Source: Epichloe hybrida
Taxonomy: Eukaryota; Ascomycota; Sordariomycetes; Hypocreales; Clavicipitaceae
DNA length: 64,000 bases
NCBI GenBank assembly: GCA_019022495.1
Contig: JAFEKR010000007.1
Location: 2,046,001-2,110,000, forward strand
Reading direction: 5' to 3'
Part shown: positions 36,771 through 48,383 of the stretch, one piece after another
Layout of the letters: each line of letters begins with the position of its first letter
Numbering within the stretch: the stretch's first letter is position 1
Program-made: the position numbers and the translations under genes
Notes under the pieces: model-generated
What the model was told of the DNA's origin: nothing
Database searches by the model: none
What the model saw: only the letters and a program-made list of their open reading frames with translations

Positions 36771-37335
36771 ATAATAAGCTACTTATATTAAGTTTACTAG
36801 TAGTTTTTTTTATAGTTTTTTTAAAATAAGTAATAATAATAATTTATAGAAATATAAAATAATTTATAGAAATAGTAAATAATATAATAAGAAGGTTTTT
36901 CTTTAAGTTATATTAGGGAAATAAAGTATTAAGTTAAATAGTATTATTAAAAAAGTATAATATTATATATAACCTTACTTAGTTATAATAAAATTATAAA
37001 AATAATATAATATTATAAATTCTATAACTAATTTAATAAAATAGGTAATAATAAAAGCTTTTATATAACTCGCTTTCTTTTAACCTTATAAATACTAATA
37101 ACTAATAAAAAGTCTAATACTATATTTATAGTGTTTGTAGTTAGTGTAGTTTAGGAAAAAAAATTTATAGTATAATGTATTATAGTTTTTTTTTTTTATA
37201 GTTAGTGTAATGTAGTTTTTTTTTCCTTATAGTTAGTGTAGTTTATAGTGTAGTGTAGTTTGTAGTGTAGTTACTACACTACACTACAAATACTACACTA
37301 CACTACACGTTTTAGTGCAATACTCTGGCTACATA

Positions 37336-38688
37336 AGACCTATTCTAGATATAATTACTATAGGCGCCTTTATAGACCCTAGGAATTAAAACGCAGCTGT
37401 AAAACAGAAAGCATATATGTTTATTATAGAATATAATATGCTATATATATAAGTTTAAATAATTAGAATAGAAAATACTATTTAATCTTCTATATATAAA
37501 CACTAGCAAGGCCTAATAATGCTTAGGACGCTAAGAAAAAGCGTGTAGAAAATACCTATTAGGATAAGCCACTTTTATAGGAATAAGGACCTAGTGGTAA
37601 TAACTGTTTTTAATAGTAAGGGCTAAAGCACTATTAGCCTTAGTGTAGCTCCTTATAAACTCCTTTAAAAGGTTTATCTTTCTTATAGTTATAATAAGGT
37701 AAGGAGGAGCTCCCTTAGGGACGTTATTATTATTATTAGTAGCGTAAAGAGAAATCTCTGCGTATATTAGAACACTACTATAGCTAATATTAATCCCATT
37801 ACGCACGTAGAATGCAAATAGAAACTTATACTATAGTAATAATAACTATTAGTAAATGTTAATTATAGGATTAAATAGCTCCTAAACCTATATAATCTTT
37901 ACTAATAAAAGGAGGGCAAAATTTAGCATAATTAAACTAATTAAGAGTCTTTATTAATAAAAGTTTATGCTCTAGAACGCTTGCCCTTATAATAGTGGTA
38001 ACGTTAGGGAGTCTCTAATAAGCTAGATTAAGGGATTTTACTATAATTAATTAGTTACAAGAAATAAGGATTTAAGAGAGAGAAAGACAAGAGAAAAAGA
38101 GGGCTAGGAATTAAGTCTATAAAGACACTGCCTAAATAACAGATAGTGATAACTAGTAAGTAATAGCTACTAATAACTAATTTATAACACTATAAAGGTA
38201 TAAATCATAGGAGCCTGCTAACCTCTAAGGGGCACCTACAAACAGCCGCTAATAACTGTTTACATAGCTAATAAGAACTATAAGAGTAAGGCTAAGACTA
38301 TAGGAACTATTTAATCTTACTAATCTCTATATTATTACACTACTTAGACCTTAAAAGCACTTGCCCTTCACTATCTATCTATATCTCTTTTCCTCTCTCT
38401 TATTACTCTAACCTAGCTTTATTAAGTAAGCTACTATTCTTTATCTCTCCTTCTAAAAACACACTATTAATAATTATACTATTTAATCTAGTTAAGAAAT
38501 AGCTAATTACAAAGAAAATGCAGTTAACAAAAGCGCTTACACTAATATAGATAGTAATACTATTATATACTTTACTTATAGCAAATATCTTATACTATTC
38601 TATGTCTATATTCTAATCTATAGAACTAAGGGTTTTTTCTTTAGAGATAAAGAGAGAAGCACTATAGAGCTTAACCTAGTTAACCTCT
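37336..38688 (-). pseudogene. Unassigned element remnant between E3 and E4
   Basis: A 71-codon open stretch on the minus strand (37,591-37,806: MRNGINISYSSVLIYAEISL...) lies in coding-like text that continues upstream to about 38,000. I do not recognise the family. A pyrimidine-rich tract follows near 38,360-38,420. It is probably part of the Gypsy sequence in which E3 and E4 landed. Confidence 0.35.
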
Positions 38689-38983
38689 ATAGTTAGCAGA
38701 GTATTGTTTGTATTGTATTTATTGTATTTTTTCGGAGTTTTGTATTTGTATTGTATTTAAAAAAATTTGTATTTATTATATTGTATTATATTAAATACAA
38801 ATTATTTTGTAGTGTAGTTAGTGTAGTAACTACACTAACTACAAACAATACAAATGTATTATTAGGTAAAAAAAAAAGTGGGACTTTTTATTAGCTAAGG
38901 TTATTATTAGGATTAAAAGAGAATTAGTTAATAGAAACCTTTTATTATTAGCTATTTTATCTAATTAGTTATATAATTTATAA

Positions 38984-39721
38984 ACGTTAGTATTCGAACT
39001 AGCACCAGACCGGAGAAGCCTCGAATAGCTCCTAAAAGGGGTAGGAAGGAAAAGAACCCACGGGAAATTTATTATAAGAAGAGGAAAAAGGTTAGAACCT
39101 TAAGGGGGGAGAAGCCCTCTTTTATACTTAAGAGAGAGAGAGGGGGGGACTAACTATAATATTAGCTAGAAAACAAAGCATAAGACAAGTAAACGCATAG
39201 ATAGCGCGTAACTAATCTAGGAGCGAAACCGCCTAGTCACTAGGCCTAAATCACTTACCTCTTACTATAATTAAACAAAACCATATGCTTAGACTTTATA
39301 AGACATTTAGACTAGTGCTAGGTTAGATTTAGCTAAAAAGTAAGGCACTAGAAGAGTTAAAAGTAAAGCAAATAAAAAGTGAATTATTATTACAAATCTG
39401 AATTTACTACGCCCTAGGGTAAAGCAAGAGACACAAAGCTAGGTTAAAGTAAGACTAGACTAGCACTAAAGGGAGCTAGTTAGGACTATTACTATACTTT
39501 TTCCTTTCTTTTTTATTTTCTTTAGGATAAGGCTAGCGTAAGCTAGCACTAAATACCTATAATTAATCACATCTAATGCGGTGCAAACCTAGAAGAGGGT
39601 TAGCGCTAGCCTGTTAATAGACACAAGGGGGTTTTTCTTCCTAGCAAAGGGTTTTCCCTCTTAACTAAGCGGATGGAGTACTAGGAACAGCTATATAGTT
39701 AGCTAGCTAGCGTAAAGAATA
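38984..39721 (+). mobile_element. Non-LTR-type retroelement insertion in E4 (longer copy)
   Basis: 738 bp of higher GC than E4, flanked by the 14-bp duplication TATATAATTTATAA (38,970-38,983 and 39,722-39,735). E3 has an uninterrupted version of this site near 35,745-35,760. The 3' end reads AGCTAGCTAGCGTAAAGAAT and resembles the SINE tail in E2. No recognisable protein or clear pol III head was found, so it may be a SINE of another type or a 5'-truncated LINE. Confidence 0.75.
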
Positions 39722-40320
39722 TATATAATTTATAATATTATATTATTTTAAACATTTTACTATAACTAGTGTTATATATAATATTATAACTTTTTAATAA
39801 TACTATTATACTTATTACTTTATTTTACTAATATAACTTTAAGAAAAACCTTCTAATTATTTTATTTACTATTATTAGGAATTATTTTATATTTCTTTTA
39901 TTAATTTAATTAATTTAATTAAAAAATACCCTAAACTAATATAATTAAATTAAATTAGAAATCTAAATAAATATCTATAAGTTAATAGACTATATACTTA
40001 GTACTCAAATATTATTATTAATAAAATAAGAACTTAAAAAAAGCTTAAACTATTTATTTACTATTTAAACTAATTAAATATTACTTTAAGCTTTATAATT
40101 CTAAAGCTTTAAGAAGTTATATATAGTAACTTTATATATCTTATTATAATAATATATAAAGAAAGAATATAATAGAAAATATTTATAATATTTTAATAGA
40201 TTCTTAATAGTATATTTTAGTTACCCTATATAGCTTAAATAAGCTATAGAAATAAGTTTAACTTATTTTTAAAAATAATAGTAAGACTAACTTTTATATA
40301 ATATACTATACTTATTATAA

Positions 40321-40434
40321 GGTATATAGACATAAGGGGGTTTTTCTTCCTAGTATAGGGTTTTCCCTCTTAACTAAGCGGTTAGAGTACTAGGACTAGC
40401 TACTTAATTAGCTATCTAGCGTAAAGAATATATA
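40321..40434 (+). mobile_element. 5'-truncated copy of the same retroelement
   Basis: 114 bp matching the last part of 38,984-39,721 (CATAAGGGGGTTTTTCTTCC to TAGCGTAAAGAATATA). It has its own 14-bp TSD, TATACTTATTATAA, at 40,307-40,320 and 40,435-40,448. 5' truncation with a fresh TSD is the signature of target-primed reverse transcription. E3 keeps the empty site near 36,330-36,345. Confidence 0.85.
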
Positions 40435-40474
40435 TATACTTATTATAACAGATTTAATAACTTTAATAACCTTA

Positions 40475-40746
40475 ATTACTATTATTACTATTATTACTAT
40501 TATTACTATTATTACTATTATTACTATTATTACTATTATTACTATTATTACTATTATTACTATTATTACTATTATTACTATTATTACTATTATTACTATT
40601 ATTACTATTATTACTATTATTACTATTATTACTATTATTACTATTATTACTATTATTACTATTATTACTATTATTACTATTATTACTATTATTACTATTA
40701 TTACTATTATTACTATTATTACTATTATTACTATTATTACTATTAT
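40475..40746. repeat. 9-bp array (ATTACTATT)n in E4
   Basis: About 30 perfect copies, the reverse complement of the 9-bp array in E2. Confidence 0.95.
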
Positions 40747-40950
40747 CTTACTTTATTATTATTTTAAAAAAACATAAAAAAGAAAACATTTTTATGATAT
40801 TAATATTTTTAAAAACCTTAAAATACTAAGTTATTAAAAACTATAGCTTTTACTATAGTAATTTACTTATAATTACTAGTATTTATATTTTATTTATTTA
40901 TTAGTTATATATATTTTATTAAACTTTAATACTAATAATATTCTAAGTAA

Positions 40951-42165
40951 TATTAGTATTTTAAGCTATTCTAAGCTATTCTAACCTACTCTAAGCTATT
41001 CTAAGCTATTCTAAGCTAGTAAGCTAAGCTATTCTAAGCTATTATAAGCTATTATAAGCTAAGCTAACATAAGCTAATATAAGCTAAGCTATTCTAAGCT
41101 AACTATAAAGCTAATATAAGCTATTCTAAGCTATTCTAAGCTATTATTCTAAGCTATTCTAAGCTATTCTAAGCTATTCTAAGCTATTCTAAGCTATTCT
41201 AAGCTATTCTAAGCTATAAGCTCTAAGCTATTCTAAGCTATTCTAAGCTATTCTAAGCTATTCTAAGCTATTCTAAGCTAGTAAGCTAAGCTAAGCTATT
41301 AGAAGCTAATATAAGCTATTCTAAGCTATTCTAAGCTAATATAAGCTATTCTAAGCTAGCTATTCTAAGCTAGTAGAAGCTATTAAGCTAATATAAGCTA
41401 TTTAAGCTATTCTAAGCTAACCTAAGCTATTCTAAGCTAGTAGAAGCTATTAGAAGCTATTCTAAGCTATTCTAAGCTAGTAGAAGCTAGTAGAAGCTAT
41501 TCTAAGCTATTATAAGGTATTCTAAGCTATTCTAAGCTAGTAGAAGCTATTAGAAGCTATTCTAAGCTATTCTAAGCTAGTAGAAGCTATTAGAAGCTAT
41601 TCTAAGCTATTATAAGGTATTCTAAGCTATTCTAAGCTAGTAGAAGCTATTAGAAGCTAATATAAGCTATTCTAAGCTATTCTAAGCTATTCTAAGCTAT
41701 TTGAAGTTATTATAAGCTAATATAAACTATGTTAAGCTATCTTAAGCTATTCTAAGTTATTATAAAGTTATTATAAGCTAATATAAGCTATGTTAAAGCT
41801 ATTATAAGCTATTATAAGCTATATTAAGCTAGTATAAGCTAGTATAAGCTAGTATAAGCTAGTATAAGCTAGTATAAGCTAGTATAAGCTAGTATAAGCT
41901 AGTATAAGCTAGTAGTAAAGCTAGTATAAGCTAGTATAAGCTAGTATAAGCTATCTTAAGCTAGTATAAGCTAGTATAAGCTATCTAAGCTAGTATAAGC
42001 TAGTATAAGCTAATATATAAGCTAGTATAAGCTATCTTAAGCTAATATATAGCTAACATAAGCTAATATAAGCTATTCTAAGCTATATAGCTAAGCTAAT
42101 ATAAGCTATTCTAAGCTATTCTAAGCTAATATAGCTATATCTATTCTAGCTATTCTAAGCTATAA
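40951..42165. repeat. 10-bp array (AAGCTATTCT)n in E4
   Basis: About 1.2 kb of AAGCTATTCT, AAGCTAGTAT, AAGCTAATAT and AAGCTAGTAG variants. Blocks of one variant are locally homogenised; for example AAGCTAGTAT dominates 41,825-42,010. Higher-order repeats occur near 41,455-41,650. Confidence 0.92.
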
Positions 42166-42725
42166 TAAGGTACTTGTAGTAAGCTAATTAGTAGTTTATT
42201 TTATGTAATTACTTTAGTTTACAGTTTTTTTTTAAATAAGTAATAATAATAATTTATAGAAATAGAAAACAATTAATAAAAATAGTAAATAATATAATAA
42301 GAAGGTTTTTCTTTAAGCTATATTAGTAAAATAAAGTATTAAGTATGGTAGTATTATTAAAAAGTTATAATATTATATATAACCCTAGTTATAGTAAAAT
42401 TAACAAAATAGTATAATATTATAAATTATATAACTAATTAGATAAAATAGCTAATAATATAAGGGTTCTATTAACTAATTTTCTATTAATCCTAATAATA
42501 ACCTTAGTTAATAAATAGTTATACTTTTTTTTTACCTAACAATACATTTGTATTGTTTGTAGTTAGTGTAGTTACTACAAATTAATTTGTATTTATTATA
42601 TTTACTATAAAATAATTTGTATTGTATTTTATTTGTATTGTATTTTGTATTATATTGTATTTAATATAATACAATACAAACAATACAATACAATACACAT
42701 TGTAGTGCAATACTCTAATAGTTAG

Positions 42726-44919
42726 TAGCCTTTGCTATTCTATCTAAGACAAAGCTAGCTATAACCCTTAACTAGGTTTAAAGTCCATTAAGATAGCAAT
42801 AACTTTAACTAGGTAATACTAATTAAAACAGGGTAGGATTAGTTAAGCTAGCAAAACCATTTAATAGATATCTATAAATTCCTAAGAAAAGCCTATAAGA
42901 CGCTAAGTAAAGACTAGCTTAACTAGTTTAAACTAACTACTATAGGTAAGATTATTATACATAGCCTTAAAGTAATAGTAGCTATGCTACTATAAACGTT
43001 TGTAATTAAGCTAATAGAAGATTTTAACTTAAATGCTCTATAGCAATTAATTAGTTTAAAAGCTAGGAGACTTTATTCTAACTACTAGCCTATTAATATT
43101 AAGTATAGTTTAAAGTATAACCCTATTAACCTTTACTTAAATATAAGCTATTAATGCCTTATTACGGGATTTATATTCTTTATAAACCACTAGATATGCT
43201 TTCTATTTAATTAAAAGCAAGGGTAGCTTTACTACTTTAATAGCATAGAGAAAGGGTAAGTAATAAGGTTTACTAATTTTACTATAGGATAAGGGTAAAT
43301 TATATAGCTACTAAATTACCTATATAATTTTAAAGTAATTATAGTTTTAGTAATAGAATAGAAAGGGAACTAGGAGTATAAATATACTTGTCTAGGGTTT
43401 CTATTATAAGTAATTTATTACTAAGTTAGACACTAAGCACTTAATTTGCTTTCTAAAGACTAAAACACACTAAACTAATATAATATTAAATTTAAATAGT
43501 TACATACGTTTAGTAAGGATTTAAGCATTAGTTATTGCTTTAAGCTCTATTTAAGAGACTAGATAATTACTAATAATATCCTAGACCTAAGGTATAGTTA
43601 TACTAGAGCTCTTATAAGAACTATAAGAGTCCTATAAGATATAGTTATAAACAAATTAGAAGTTAAAGACTAGTTACCTAGGGAGTTATCTTACTAGAAG
43701 GACTTTAATCTCTAATACCTAATACATAATATAATAAAGCGCTAGCTACCCTGTTTTATAACCTAAATAATTAGTAAAGGTTTACTTATTAGTATAGTAA
43801 TTATAGCTTAGGAGAATAAAGTTAGTAATAAGAACTAACTAATTAAATAGTATACTATAATAGCGTAAAGTAGTAGACTTTATATCTAGGATTATTAGTA
43901 GCCTATTACACATACCTTTACTAAGGATCCTAAAGTCTTTAATATTAGTATTTAAGAGATATTATAAGAATAGGAAAGGCAAATGTAATAGGATATAGAT
44001 AATAAGTATTAATAGGAAACTAAGGAATAAAGATTAAGTAAAAGGGTAAGTTCCTAGGTATTATAAGAGTCCTTATTAGGACTATTATCTTTAACTAGAT
44101 ATAAAGAGATACTATAGTCTTTAGCTATAAAACTTAAGGCACTTTAGTAAGGTAAGCAAGGATAAGCGCATAGTATTATAGACTAAACTCTTTAATAATA
44201 GTAATTAATAACTAAAAAGTTATTCTAGATAAACATTAAGGATTAGCTAAGGTTATAGTAAATCTATAGAGTTATTAAGGAGGACTAGGTATATAACTAT
44301 AGAACTCTAGTTAAGTAAGCAAAAGAGAACACTATACGCTACCCCCTTAGAGACATAGGATAAGCTATAATAATTAATTCTCTTCCTTTTCTTAAGTTAA
44401 AATAAGTAGCTTAAAGGAAAATAGTTACACTACTATTAATATTATTTATATATACTTTAGTAGTACTACCTAGCTTAGTTTCCTATAGAATATAGCTAGG
44501 GATTATTAAAGCTTACTAGTAAGAGAAAAGGCATGCTATAGGATTAATTAATTAACATAAGGATTAGGGAAAGAGAGTAAGCTAGTAAGATTTAAAGTAG
44601 CCTATGCTACGCACTCCCTTACTAATATTACCTATTACTTACCTATAAACACTAAAGACACTAAAGCTCTCTAGGGAAATAAAAAATCTAGGTCTCTAGC
44701 TAAGGAGGTTTTTTTTCTATTTTCTCTTTTTTTTTTCTTTTCTATCCTTTTGTTTTCTTATAAAAGCTTTAGACCTATATATACTAGATTAAATAATACC
44801 TTCCCTTAAAACATAGTACCTTACTATTAGTTACACTTAAGAACACTTTAGTTATTACCCTTTTTATTACTATTTTCCCTTTCCTAAGGGCTAGGAAAGG
44901 AAAACAGTTAGGGAGGTAT
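42726..44919 (+). pseudogene. Probable 3' internal region of Gypsy A2
   Basis: Sequence between E4 and the right LTR of A2, which should therefore hold the end of A2. Read through stops, the plus strand gives long Gln/Lys-rich text at about 43,500-44,600 (for example TRALIRTIRVLQDIVINKLE) without a motif I recognise. A purine tract TTAGGGAGGTA at 44,909-44,918 abuts the LTR and is a plausible polypurine tract, consistent with plus orientation. Confidence 0.45.
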
Positions 44920-45389
44920 TATATGCTATAAATCACGCGCTTATAAACACGCGTATTTGCAATAATAAGCATAAGGGATATAGGGGATTATAAGGATAAA
45001 TAACATAATAAGGGATAATAATATTAGTTATCTAGGCAAAGGGACTATTTAATCTATAAAGAGATTACCTATAGCTAGATTCTTTTAAGGTTCTTTATGC
45101 ACGCCTAACTTTAGATTTTTAACTTAAATGCCTAGCGCTACTATAGCTACTATTGTGTTTACCTTAATAAGATAAATTAATAAGATTATTTCCTTAACTT
45201 AACTGAAAAGTCACTTCTAATCTAATAGACTATTTAATCTAAATTATCTCTATCTATAGAGACTAATTTAGCCATTATTATAATCGCTACTATTAAGTTA
45301 ATTAACCCTTCTAACGTGAGCAGACGTTACCACTACCTATGACTGTGGGCTAGTATCGTGTCTTTTGGGGTGTTGTTTTCCGCTTGACA
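44920..45389 (+). repeat. Right LTR of Gypsy A2
   Basis: 470 bp, ending CCGCTTGACA, followed by the TSD AACTAT (45,390-45,395). Its 5' start has decayed to TATATGCTATA against TGTGTGCCATG in the left copy, while its 3' end is better preserved (GTGAGCAGACG against ATAAGCAGACA). The two LTRs have thus lost different sites. Confidence 0.9.
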
Positions 45390-47056
45390 AACTATATAAC
45401 TTCTTACCTTTTTATTTAAATTTATAAATACTAAGAGATAAAAACACTATAGTAATATTATTAGTGCTATAGGCTTTATAAAAATATTACTTAGTGTAAC
45501 TAATAGTTAGTTATAATAACACTATAATAATACTACTAATTTCTAGGGTTTTAAAAAATTATAACTTAACTATATTCCTAAAGAACCTAATAATCTAGAT
45601 AATCTTAAAAGAGTTATATTAGTAAGGTTATTTAATACTTTTTATACTTCTATTAATAAGTAATAAGCTAGCTATAGTAATACTATTAGTACTTAGTATA
45701 TATATTATTTATTACTTAATTTTTTTAATTTTCCTATTAGACTAGCTATTTCTAATAGGAATAGACTAGTATAGGTTATTACTAGTAAGTAATAAGGGCA
45801 CCCCTTAAAAATATTACTTATTTATATTCTTATAAGACTAGAAGTATTTATTAAACTAATTGCTTATAGAGATATTATAGCTAGGATTTAATTTATTTAA
45901 AGAAACTTTTCTAAGTTTAACTTTAACTTTCTAGAAAAGAGCTTAGAATTAAAACCCTTAATTTAAGTCTTATTATATAAAGTATAGTAAGGTAATAACT
46001 TTACTATAGCTTAATTAAAGTTACTTAAAAGTAGTAATATAGCTATATCTTAAATATAGTTAATTAAACTCTCTAAGCTATTAATATTTAAGAATTATAT
46101 TTTTATTTTTCTAGGTATAAGAAAAGAAATTTTATTATTAACTTATAATAAACTTATTACTAGGCACTAAGGAGTAAGTAAAACTCTTTATTAAATTATA
46201 AACTAATATTATTAGCTAATAATAAAGAAAGATATAAAGGTATATATTAGTACTTATATCAATTATTAGACTTTAAAACTAAGGTATTATAAACTATATA
46301 GTAAGCTAGCTATATTACTAGTGCTTAATTACCCTTTTTAAGAATTATTAATAGATTTTATTACTAGACTTTTACTAGTAAAAGATTTAAATTAGACTTA
46401 TAATATAATTTTAGTTATTATTAACTATTTTATAAAATATAGTATTTATATCCCTATTTTAATATAACTAACTAGTAATAGGCTAGTAACTATATTCTTA
46501 GAATATGTTTTTAAAGACTATAAAGCCTTAGAAAGTATTATAATAAACTAAGGTTTTATATTTACTAGTGGTTTTTAAATAACTTTTTATTATTTCCTTA
46601 TAATAAAGTAATTACTTAGTATTGCTTTTTACCCCTAAATAAATAGCTAGATAAAATATTTAAACTAGGTCTTAGAATATTATTTAAAGGCTTTTACTTA
46701 TACTAAATAAACTAATTAAGTAAATAACCTATTAATAGTGTAATTTATATATAATATAAGTAATTACTTAATGCATAGCTATATACTAGTAAAGGTATTA
46801 TAAGGTTATAATCCTAGAGGTTTATAGTAAGTAATAGTAAATATTCCTTTAGTAAATAATTAAGCTAAAAGTAAAATTTTAGTACTAAGAGAGAAGTATA
46901 CTATAATTAAGTAACTTTTAAGTAACTTATAAACTTAGTATAAAAAATATTATAACTAGAAAAAAACTCTAATAAGGTTTAAAGTTAGTAACTATATTTT
47001 ATTATTAATAAAAAATATTAACTTAAGATACCTTAGTAAGAAGCTAGCTATAAAGT
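45390..47056 (+). pseudogene. Gypsy A1 pol, part 2: integrase
   Basis: Resumes the A1 frame after the A2 insertion. The zinc-binding region reads KEILLLTYNKLITRH.GVSKT, with later TLKLRYYKLYSKLA text where the CxxC pair has become Y..Y. The catalytic core begins ELLIDFITRLLLVKDLN (about 46,340-46,400), with IILVIINYFIKYSIYIP and then GFIFTSGF.ITF. The C-terminal domain (SNYILLLIKNINLRYLSKKL) is cut at 47,056 by element D. Most Trp and Gln positions are stops. It is inactive. Confidence 0.85.
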
Positions 47057-47061
47057 ACTTA

Positions 47062-47244
47062 TGTTACGATACGGAATGTAAGATAAAATGAGTGTGAAGG
47101 TGATGATTTATTCAACTAGCTAGAGGTCAGAGCTATCGTCTAATATAGGGGTTCTAGGTCACGTGCTAGCCACATCCGAGGTCTTGTGGCATAACAGGCC
47201 ACATCCTAAGGTGACAGGCTAACTGTTAATTCTAGCACGTAACA
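47062..47244 (-). repeat. LTR of element D (left copy)
   Basis: 183 bp, TGTTACGATACGG to AGCACGTAACA, preceded by the TSD ACTTA (47,057-47,061). The partner is 56,217-56,400 and the second ACTTA is 56,401-56,405. The insertion splits the integrase C-terminus of Gypsy A1. Confidence 0.92.
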
Positions 47245-48378
47245 AATGCGAGCACTACGGATAAAAGAGATAGCTGTCCTAGCTATCTAAGATCTAACGA
47301 ATTTTGCAATAAGCTAGGAAACGGGCTCTTGCAAGGGAATTCAGTTAGATAAATCGTCATAGATTGTCAGGTCTAGCAGTCATTGAATTCGTCGAATTAG
47401 TCATTAAATTAATCATCGAATTGATTAGGTTAATTAGATTAATTAGGTTAATTGAATTAATTGAATTAATCAGGTTGACAGTCAGGTTAACGGTTAGGTT
47501 AATGGTTCGGTTAACGATATTGATCTGGCTGATGGATCTGATGATTAATAGCTTGGTTAGGCCACGAGCGTTGCAGAGGGCGTTGCAATAAGCTTTGCAG
47601 AGGACGTTGCAAAGGGTTAGGCAACGAGCTTTGCAGAGGGCGTTGCAAAGGGTTAGGCAACGAGCGTTGCAAAGGACGAATTCGGTCAGGCTGTTGAATT
47701 CGGTTAGGCTGTTGAATTCGGTCAGGCTGTTGAATTTGCTGACGAATTGGCTGACGAATTTGCTAACAGGCTAGCTGCCTTTGAAGGTCATTGCGCTCTT
47801 TAAAGATTTCCTTAATGAGGTCTTTAAGCTATTAAAAGTTATTCTCTTCTATTGCTAGCTTCCGTTAAAGGTCCTGTATTTGCTACTATTGCCATTGAAT
47901 TTGCTGTTGTTGCCGTTCAATCTACTGCTGTAATTGCTGCTGCTGCCACAGATATCGGGTCCTTAGGTCCTAAAGGTCCCGTTAATGCTGTTCTTGCTGC
48001 CACTGGAATTGCTAAACCAGCTGCTGTTAAATCTGTTAATATTGCTAACTAGCTAGGCATAGGTCCTTAAGATGCTAAAAGACCTAATTTCTTAAAGGGA
48101 AGGTCTTCTAGCAGATGCCACAGGTTTAGCGCTAACAATCTTGCTTATAAAGCTGCTGTAATCGCTGTTACTCACACTAATCTAGCTAGTGTAAGGGAAG
48201 CATTATATCTAGCGAGCTTTATTGGATTGGAATTGATAAATTTGTCAGATTTGACGGTCGGGTCGAAGGTCAAAGGTCTTCGGGTTGATTGAATTCGCAC
48301 GATTAATTGAACGGATCGAAGGTTAAAGGTCTTTAAGGTCTTTAAAGGTTAAAGGTCTTTAAATCAAAGGTCGAAAGT
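47245..48378. repeat. Element D internal region, left part (tandem-repeat rich)
   Basis: No gene recognised. It contains GTTAATTAG-type 9-bp repeats (47,395-47,470), GCAACGAGCTTTGCAGAGGG-type repeats (about 47,560-47,670), an 18-bp GAATTCGGTCAGGCTGTT repeat (47,680-47,735) and AAGGTCTTTAAAGGT words (48,300-48,380). Two apparent ORFs here (47,364-47,591 and 47,852-48,052) are low-complexity or Ala/Val-rich and are not credited as genes. Confidence 0.65.
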
Positions 48379-48383
48379 CGAAG

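Larger units (their letters stand above)
35391..37327. mobile_element. E3, non-autonomous hAT-type foldback element
   Basis: 1,937 bp with the exact 8-bp TSD GCTACATA at 35,383-35,390 and 37,328-37,335. Ends are CAGAGTATTG and CAATACTCTG. Roughly 500 bp at each end are inverted copies of each other (about 35,391-35,900 and 36,830-37,327), including GTAGT-pentamer and poly-T subterminal tracts. The middle holds a short 9-bp block, the core shared with E2 and E4, an (AGTAATCTT)n array and a 10-bp AAGCTATTAT array. No coding capacity. It preserves the two sites that are occupied in E4 by retroelement insertions. Confidence 0.9.
38697..42717. mobile_element. E4, non-autonomous hAT-type element with large satellite array
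   Basis: 4,021 bp with the exact 8-bp TSD ATAGTTAG at 38,689-38,696 and 42,718-42,725. The left end is CAGAGTATTG and the right end CAATACTCTA (final G to A). Terminal regions are inverted copies similar to those of E3, with ATTGT and GTAGT pentamers. The same module as in E2 (9-bp array, core, 10-bp array) is present in reverse orientation. Two retroelement insertions with 14-bp TSDs interrupt it (38,984-39,721 and 40,321-40,434). No transposase. Confidence 0.9.

Noticed and set aside
47364..47591. ORF with Leu-Ile-Arg repeats, and the neighbouring Ala/Val-rich ORF at 47,852-48,052
   Set aside because: The first encodes 9-bp minisatellite units of element D. The second has no recognised domain, no upstream signals and sits in a non-autonomous element.
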